Assembly (NCBI GenBank): GCA_002686955.1
Contig: NYZA01000215.1
Span: 1-6,343 of the forward strand
Reading direction: 5' to 3'
DNA from: Gemmatimonadota bacterium
GTDB lineage: Bacteria; GCA-2686955
Length of the DNA stretch: 6,343 nt
Both the position numbers and the translations under genes were made by a program. The number at the start of each line of letters is the position of its first letter. Within the stretch, counting starts at the first letter, position 1. The notes below the pieces were generated by a model. The model did no database searches and had not been told where the DNA came from. It saw nothing but the letters and a program-made list of their open reading frames with translations. Below, one piece after another: positions 1 through 4,207 of this stretch.

Positions 1-1057
1 ATCGGGGCGCCATCCCTCCTCCCCGGATCGGTCGTTCGGCTACCCTCTCGGCCTCGCTCGGACGGCGCTCGGCTCCCTCGAAGCAGACGTCCTCGCCTTC
101 GACGCGGCCGATCGACGCGGCGGCGGGCACGGCCGGTGCGCGCACGACGAGCTCGGCCAACTCCGCGCGCACGGAATCGTCGATCCACTCGCCCCTCGCG
201 GTCTCATCCCCCCTCGGACCGGTCAGCCAGCCGTAGGTGCGTTCTTCCGGAATCGATAGGATCGAATGGGAGCCCCGCTCCCGCAGGTCGTAGATCATTT
301 CGCGGTCTCTGGAGATCACCAGATCGGCGCCCTCGGCGAGCAGCTCTCGAGCGTCGACGTTCGGCCTCACCCACACGCGCAGCGCGGACCAAGGCGGATG
401 CCAACCGTGCTCGTTCGGCTCCAATCTCAGCTCCGCCGGTCGCCAGAAGCCGGGCAGGGGACGGGCGCATCCGGTGCCGATCGGGGCCTCGCGGGGTTCG
501 GCCGGGGGGAGCAGCACCGAAAGGGCAGGGTGGGTGAGGAGGAGCGGCATGTGCGAGCAGGGAGCGGGGAGCGCGATCCGCAGCCCGAGCTCTCCTTCGA
601 CCGAAACCGAGTCGGGATCGATCCAGCGGAAGGGGAGCGCATCCGGCCGGCGGCGCGATTGCCAGCGCCAGCCCTCCAGCACCCGCTCGGCGGAGGGCCC
701 GCTCCCGTCGGAGAAGAAGCGATCGCCTCGGAGCTCGATCCGCCAGACTCGATCTCCTTGCTCCGGGAGGAGAGAGAGGGCGAGGGCGGGCTCGGGGACG
801 CCGTCGCAGCCGATCCTCGCGAGCGTCTCGTACAGGTGCGGGAAGATCAGCGCCTCGGCATCGTTCGAGGGCACCGGAGCGCGGGAAGCGAGAATCCGCT
901 CGGTCACGGGGACCACGATTTCGGCGGTCGAGCCGCCCGACCGCGGCGCGCAGAGAGCATCCGGAATCGGATCCACGGGGGGGCGTGCCGCGCAGCCGCA
1001 GAGGAATGCGATCGGCAGCCATCCGGGCTTGCCGCCGGCGACGCGAAGCCCCGTCAT
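1..1057 (-). CDS. Putative lipoprotein resembling family 5 ABC-transporter solute-binding proteins (3' end outside window)
   Basis: Reading the minus strand from ATG at 1057 gives 352 uninterrupted codons to the left edge. The N-terminus (MTGLRVAGGKPGWLPIAFLC) has K10, a short hydrophobic stretch W13-G21 and a lipobox-like LCGC ending at C22, so a lipid-anchored exported protein is likely. Residues of about 62-120 match the opening of SBP_bac_5 proteins: a PHLYETLARIG strand/helix, then DGVPEPALA, VWRIELRGD, and RFFSDGSGPSAERVLEGW, which parallels the usual 'rFsDGtpvtAedV' motif. Near residue 273, RTYGWLTGP followed by VRAELAELV resembles the 'fN..rppl.d.rVR.Al' region. These proteins capture oligopeptides, nickel or other ligands for an ABC importer. 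It diverges from well-known members and the loops look short, so the ligand is unknown. The start is fixed by a strong Shine-Dalgarno sequence six bases upstream. No permease or ATPase gene is visible; these could lie beyond the left edge. The longer arginine-rich open frames on both strands here are shadows. Confidence 0.75.
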   Translation of the reverse strand, partial: MTGLRVAGGKPGWLPIAFLCGCAARPPVDPIPDALCAPRSGGSTAEIVVPVTERILASRAPVPSNDAEALIFPHLYETLARIGCDGVPEPALALSLLPEQGDRVWRIELRGDRFFSDGSGPSAERVLEGWRWQSRRRPDALPFRWIDPDSVSVEGELGLRIALPAPCSHMPLLLTHPALSVLLPPAEPREAPIGTGCARPLPGFWRPAELRLEPNEHGWHPPWSALRVWVRPNVDARELLAEGADLVISRDREMIYDLRERGSHSILSIPEERTYGWLTGPRGDETARGEWIDDSVRAELAELVVRAPAVPAAASIGRVEGEDVCFEGAERRPSEAERVAERPIRGGGMAPR

Positions 1058-1063
1058 GCGATA

Positions 1064-1070
1064 CCTCCGA
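1064..1070 (-). promoter_or_regulatory. Ribosome-binding site of the solute-binding-protein-like gene
   Basis: On the minus strand the sequence reads TCGGAGG followed by six bases (TATCGC) and then ATG at 1057. This is a near-ideal Shine-Dalgarno sequence and spacing, and it decides the start codon. Confidence 0.75.
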
Positions 1071-1096
1071 GCATCTCCCCACCGCGCAACCCCCCC

Positions 1097-1124
1097 ATCA
1101 TATTCGTGGGTCATCCGATCTCAA
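1097..1124 (-). promoter_or_regulatory. Sigma70-like promoter for the minus-strand gene
   Basis: On the minus strand, TTGAGA (1124 to 1119) and TATGAT (1102 to 1097) are separated by 16 bases. Each matches the sigma70 consensus (TTGACA, TATAAT) at five of six positions. Transcription would start near 1090, leaving a leader of about 30 bases that carries the GGAGG ribosome-binding site. FCB-type bacteria can use a somewhat different promoter consensus, so this is a motif match only. Confidence 0.5.
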
Positions 1125-1133
1125 GGCTATACT
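1103..1133 (+). promoter_or_regulatory. Weak candidate promoter for the plus-strand tldD operon
   Basis: TATACT at 1128-1133 is a plausible -10 element. The only -35-like match is TTCGTG at 1103-1108 with a long 19-base spacer. The candidate lies in the 122-base intergenic region and overlaps the minus-strand promoter. A start near 1140 would leave a leader of about 40 bases before the GTG at 1180. Only the -10 is reasonably convincing. Confidence 0.25.
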
Positions 1134-1179
1134 GCGAATCCCCCCGCCGTTCGGTCACACAGAGGATTGCAGGGTCGCC

Positions 1180-2520
1180 GTGTTCGAATTCCCCAAGGGA
1201 CTCTATGTCGACCTGCGTGTCGAAGACATTCACTCGACCAATATCGCCTACGTGCTCGGCGAGATCTCCCAATACACCTTGCGTGCCTATCGCGCCGCGT
1301 TCGTCCGCGTGTTCGACGGCGATCGCTGGTATTGCAAGGGCTTGACCGATGCGGAGCACCTGCAGGCGACGATCGATGAGCTGGCCGGGCTCGCGACGCC
1401 CGACACGAAAATCGAGAAGCACCCCGTGATCAGGGCGCTCGAGGTGAACCAGGGGGAGTTCCGCGCCTTCGCCGACGAAGATCTGGCTCTGGTCCCGATG
1501 GAAGAGAAGAATGCGCTCATCAAGGGGTACATCGGGGCGATCGCGGCGAGGCCGGCGGTGAAGAGCTGGACGGCGAAGTATCTGGACCGCCGCGAAATCA
1601 AGCACTTCATCTCGAGTCTGGGCGCCGATCTGATCTTCGACACTCAGCGCTGTGGGGCGGCGTTACAGGGGCAGATGGCCGCCGAGGGGGACAAGACTCA
1701 CTTCGATCTGTTTTCTCGAGCGGCGGTGCGCTTCCCCGAGCTCCATGGGCTCGAGAACGACATCAGATCCACTTTCGACCGTGCCGAGCACTTTCTCGAG
1801 AATTCGTGCGCGGTGGAGCCCGGCACCTATCCGGTGATCCTCTCTCCGATGGCGGCGGGGGTCTTCGCGCACGAGTGTTTCGGCCACAAATCGGAAGCCG
1901 ACTTCATGATCGGCGACGAATCGGCGGCCACCGAATGGGCGATCGGAAAGCGCATCGGCGCGGAGATTCTCTCGATCGTCGACGACGGGGGGGTGGACGG
2001 CTCCGGCCATGTGCCCTTTGACGACGAGGGCACGCGCGCGCGACGAACCGATCTGATCCGCAACGGCGTGCTCGCGGGCCGCCTCCACAGTGCGGTGACC
2101 GCGGCTGCTCTCGGCGAGTCGGTCACCGGCAATTCCCGCGCGGTCGGCTTCTCCTACGAACCGATACCCAGAATGACGATGACGAGCATCGGACCGGGTG
2201 AGCTGGACAAAGAGGAGCTCTTCTCTCGAGTCGACGACGGTATTTATGTCGAGACGATCAAACACGGTTCGGGCATGTCGACATTCACTCTGGCGCCGAA
2301 CCGGGCCTATCGGGTCGTGGGGGGCAAGATCGCCGATCCGGTCAAGATCTCCGTCGTCACCGGCGAGGTCTTCGCCGCTCTCGGAGATGTAGTCGGCCTA
2401 TCCGATAAAGTGGAGCTACAGTCCTTTGTTGGGGGCGGTTGTGGAAAGATGGAGCAGATGAATCTGCCGGTAGGCTTCGGCGGGCCCTACGTTCTGGTCA
2501 GGAGCCTGGACGTACGATGA
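1180..2520 (+). CDS. tldD: TldD-type zinc metalloprotease subunit
   Basis: This is the catalytic subunit of the TldD/TldE cytoplasmic metalloprotease. In E. coli the complex cleaves unfolded peptides and takes part in microcin B17 maturation and CcdA turnover. The predicted product is 446 residues. The HEXXXH zinc site is HECFGH at residues 231-236. The block VPFDDEGTRARRTDLIRNGV follows, then PIPRMTMTS, a GIYVE strand and the C-terminal GGGCGKMEQ segment with C421, which corresponds to the conserved Cys reported as the third zinc ligand. All key residues are present, so it should be active. The GTG at 1180 is chosen because the frame upstream has no other start codon until 1006, which would place the start inside the divergent gene; AGGG at 1171-1174 is a modest ribosome-binding site. 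The N-terminus begins almost at the first beta strand and lacks the leading helices of E. coli TldD. It is followed closely by its tldE-like partner. Confidence 0.9.
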   Translation: MFEFPKGLYVDLRVEDIHSTNIAYVLGEISQYTLRAYRAAFVRVFDGDRWYCKGLTDAEHLQATIDELAGLATPDTKIEKHPVIRALEVNQGEFRAFADEDLALVPMEEKNALIKGYIGAIAARPAVKSWTAKYLDRREIKHFISSLGADLIFDTQRCGAALQGQMAAEGDKTHFDLFSRAAVRFPELHGLENDIRSTFDRAEHFLENSCAVEPGTYPVILSPMAAGVFAHECFGHKSEADFMIGDESAATEWAIGKRIGAEILSIVDDGGVDGSGHVPFDDEGTRARRTDLIRNGVLAGRLHSAVTAAALGESVTGNSRAVGFSYEPIPRMTMTSIGPGELDKEELFSRVDDGIYVETIKHGSGMSTFTLAPNRAYRVVGGKIADPVKISVVTGEVFAALGDVVGLSDKVELQSFVGGGCGKMEQMNLPVGFGGPYVLVRSLDVR

Positions 2521-2524
2521 GGTG
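2519..2524 (+). promoter_or_regulatory. Ribosome-binding site deciding the tldE start, overlapping the tldD stop
   Basis: GAGGTG overlaps the TGA stop of tldD and lies seven bases before ATG 2532. It favours that ATG over the in-frame ATG at 2517, whose nearest purine-rich site (AGGAG at 2500-2504) is 12 bases away. This placement suggests translational coupling, with ribosomes finishing tldD reinitiating on tldE. Confidence 0.55.
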
Positions 2525-2531
2525 CGAATCG

Positions 2532-3767
2532 ATGCGTGAGACGATAGTTGAACGAACCCAGGTCGCGACGATTTCCCTCGTCGATTCCTCGATCGAATCG
2601 ATTCGTGAAAACGACGTCGTGCGAACAGGATTGCGTCTCTACGCGAATCAACGAATCGGCGTGGCCGGGGCGCTCGGCGCTTGCGATCCGGCGGAGCTCG
2701 AGCAAAGGGCGCGACGGGCACACGACCTGGCCATCCCCTACCCGTATCCGCTCGAAGCAGATAGAAAGCGACAAGTCACACTGCCCTGCAATTTGACCGA
2801 TGCGGGCCGCGGTCTCGAAGAGGCCGAGATCATCCTGCGCGAGCTGCGCGACCACGAAGACTTTCGCTTCTCAGGCAAGATCAAGCTCATTAGCGAGATC
2901 GAGGAGCATGCGAACGACCGGGGACTCGACCTCTGCTACGAGCAAGATCTCGTCACGCTGAGTCTGATCTTCAAAGAGACCAATTCCGGATCGATCATGG
3001 ACGGCCATGTCGGCTACTTTGGCCGAGACTACCAGCGAGAGGATTTCGTGGAACATGTTCGCGAGGTTTTGGAGGCATACCGCAACCGCGTCGAGCTGCC
3101 GAAGGAAGAGAAGATGCCGGTGGTAATGGTCGCCAGAGATTCCGGCATGGACTCGCCCTACAGCTTTTTCGCGCATGCGCTCAATGCGCGCTCCTTCGCG
3201 ACCGGCGCGTCGCCTCTCTCGAAACATCACGGAAACAAGGTCTTCAGCGACCGTTTCACGCTGTGGCAGTGTCGCGATCCCGAAGCGATGTTGGGGGCCT
3301 TTTTTGATTCCGAGGGGGTGGTTCTCGAAGGTGACCGGTATCCGCTCATAGAAGCAGGTCGGGTCGTCACGCCTTATACCGACAAGAAGAGTGCGGCGGA
3401 CTTCGATCTGCCTCATACCGGAGCCGCGTCGGCCGCGTACGACGGGCTGCCGTCGCTCGGCTGTCCGCCCTTCGAAGCCGGAGAGTCGGAATGGACGATC
3501 GCGGAGCTCCTGAACGGTCGGAATGCGGTATTCGTCTTTCTCTCTCAGGGTGGCGATTTCACGCCTGATGGCCAATTCGCGAGCCCAGTGCAGCTTGCTT
3601 TTCTCTTCGACGGCCGGCGTCTGATCGGGCGTTTGCCGCCCTTGAAGATCAGCTCGACCGTGTTCGAGATGTTCGGCGACGCCTTCATCGGCATCAGCAA
3701 GGACACCTGGCCGACCATCTCCAACCACCATCTGCTCGCGACGACCATGAAGATCACGGCGACATAA
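2532..3767 (+). CDS. tldE: TldE/PmbA-like non-catalytic partner of TldD
   Basis: This is a TldD/PmbA-family protein of 411 residues from ATG 2532, or 416 from the in-frame ATG at 2517 that overlaps the tldD stop as ATGA. The N-terminal half follows the family pattern: RENDVVRTGLRLYANQRIGV, then an ELEQRARRAHDLA helix and a PYPYPLE segment. In the C-terminal half, GASPLSKHHGNKVFSDRFTL (ending about residue 244) and FFDSEGV (D259) match the TldE core. The position of the metalloprotease motif is taken by FFAHALN (H215), with no HEXXXH, so it should not bind catalytic zinc. In E. coli TldE is likewise the inactive member of the heterodimer. It is somewhat shorter than E. coli TldE (about 450 residues). 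It sits directly after tldD and six to fifteen bases before the next gene. The family is secure, and TldE rather than a second TldD follows from the missing motif. Confidence 0.85.
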   Translation: MRETIVERTQVATISLVDSSIESIRENDVVRTGLRLYANQRIGVAGALGACDPAELEQRARRAHDLAIPYPYPLEADRKRQVTLPCNLTDAGRGLEEAEIILRELRDHEDFRFSGKIKLISEIEEHANDRGLDLCYEQDLVTLSLIFKETNSGSIMDGHVGYFGRDYQREDFVEHVREVLEAYRNRVELPKEEKMPVVMVARDSGMDSPYSFFAHALNARSFATGASPLSKHHGNKVFSDRFTLWQCRDPEAMLGAFFDSEGVVLEGDRYPLIEAGRVVTPYTDKKSAADFDLPHTGAASAAYDGLPSLGCPPFEAGESEWTIAELLNGRNAVFVFLSQGGDFTPDGQFASPVQLAFLFDGRRLIGRLPPLKISSTVFEMFGDAFIGISKDTWPTISNHHLLATTMKITAT

Positions 3768-3773
3768 TTGTTG

Positions 3774-4205
3774 ATGCGCTCAATGGGCAACACACGAATT
3801 CCAATTCTCGCGGTGCTTTGCCTGCTCCAGGGCTGCGATCTGATGGCTGGTCCGGATACCGATGACCAATCCGCTACGCTGCTCACGGAGGGCGGGCTCT
3901 TCATGGTGACCTTCGTTCCCCTCCCGAATCCGATCCCCTTCAATCAGCTCTTTGAGCTCGATGTCCGGGTCGAGGACCTTGGCGGCGCTCCGGCCCGCGA
4001 CGCGGATCTGTCGGTATTCGCGAGCATGCCCTTCGAGGGGCACGCGATCGACTCCGATCCCATCGTTATAGAGCGTGGCGACGGCGGTTTTGTGGTTCAG
4101 GGGATGCGCTTCGATCGGCGCGGCCCTTGGCTTCTCGAGCTCTGGGTGGACGACGGCGTCAACTTCGATAGGGCGGCCGTGGAGATCGAGTGTTGCGCGG
4201 AGTAG
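3774..4205 (+). CDS. Small YtkA/FixH-like lipoprotein
   Basis: The product is 143 residues from ATG 3774. In-frame ATG 3783 and tandem TTG codons at 3768 and 3771 are alternative starts, and none has a clear ribosome-binding site, so coupling to tldE is likely. The N-terminus has two Arg residues (R2, R8), a hydrophobic run IPILAVLCLL and the lipobox LQGC with C21, so the mature protein should be lipid anchored. The rest is a single beta-sandwich-like domain of the YtkA type: PFNQLFELDVRVEDLGGAPA, an ARDADLSV strand, MPFEGH at 85-90 in place of the usual MPxHGH, DGGFVVQGMRF, and RRGPWLLELWV around W119. It ends in ECCAE, where a disulfide is possible. The family's role is poorly known; some relatives occur next to copper or cytochrome oxidase genes, and the Met/His loop could bind metal, but this is inference. 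Two bases separate it from the next gene. Confidence 0.7.
   Translation: MRSMGNTRIPILAVLCLLQGCDLMAGPDTDDQSATLLTEGGLFMVTFVPLPNPIPFNQLFELDVRVEDLGGAPARDADLSVFASMPFEGHAIDSDPIVIERGDGGFVVQGMRFDRRGPWLLELWVDDGVNFDRAAVEIECCAE
4199..4202 (+). promoter_or_regulatory. Ribosome-binding site of the beta-propeller gene, inside the end of the lipoprotein gene
   Basis: GGAG lies five bases before ATG 4208 and within the last codons of the upstream gene. It supports ATG 4208 and tight coupling between the two exported proteins. Confidence 0.55.
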
Positions 4206-4207
4206 CC

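Noticed and set aside
266-1345. A 359-codon plus-strand open frame and a 292-codon minus-strand frame (204-1082)
   Set aside because: Both are Arg/Gly/Pro-rich shadows without motifs. The other minus-strand frame over the same DNA has a signal peptide, a ribosome-binding site and binding-protein motifs.
2594-2605. A 12-base perfect palindrome, CGAATCGATTCG, considered as an operator
   Set aside because: It lies inside the tldE coding sequence, encodes ordinary residues, and such GATT/CGAT-rich words are common throughout the window.
2871-3731. A 286-codon minus-strand open frame
   Set aside because: It is antisense to tldE, which has clear family motifs. The long frame is a by-product of high GC.
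1180-3767. TldD/E as part of a peptide-antibiotic (microcin or RiPP) maturation cluster
   Set aside because: No precursor peptide, YcaO-like or other modifying enzyme, or dedicated exporter is present in the window.
3768-3773. A possible terminator or promoter between tldE and the lipoprotein gene
   Set aside because: The gap is only six bases and no stem-loop with a T-run is seen around it.
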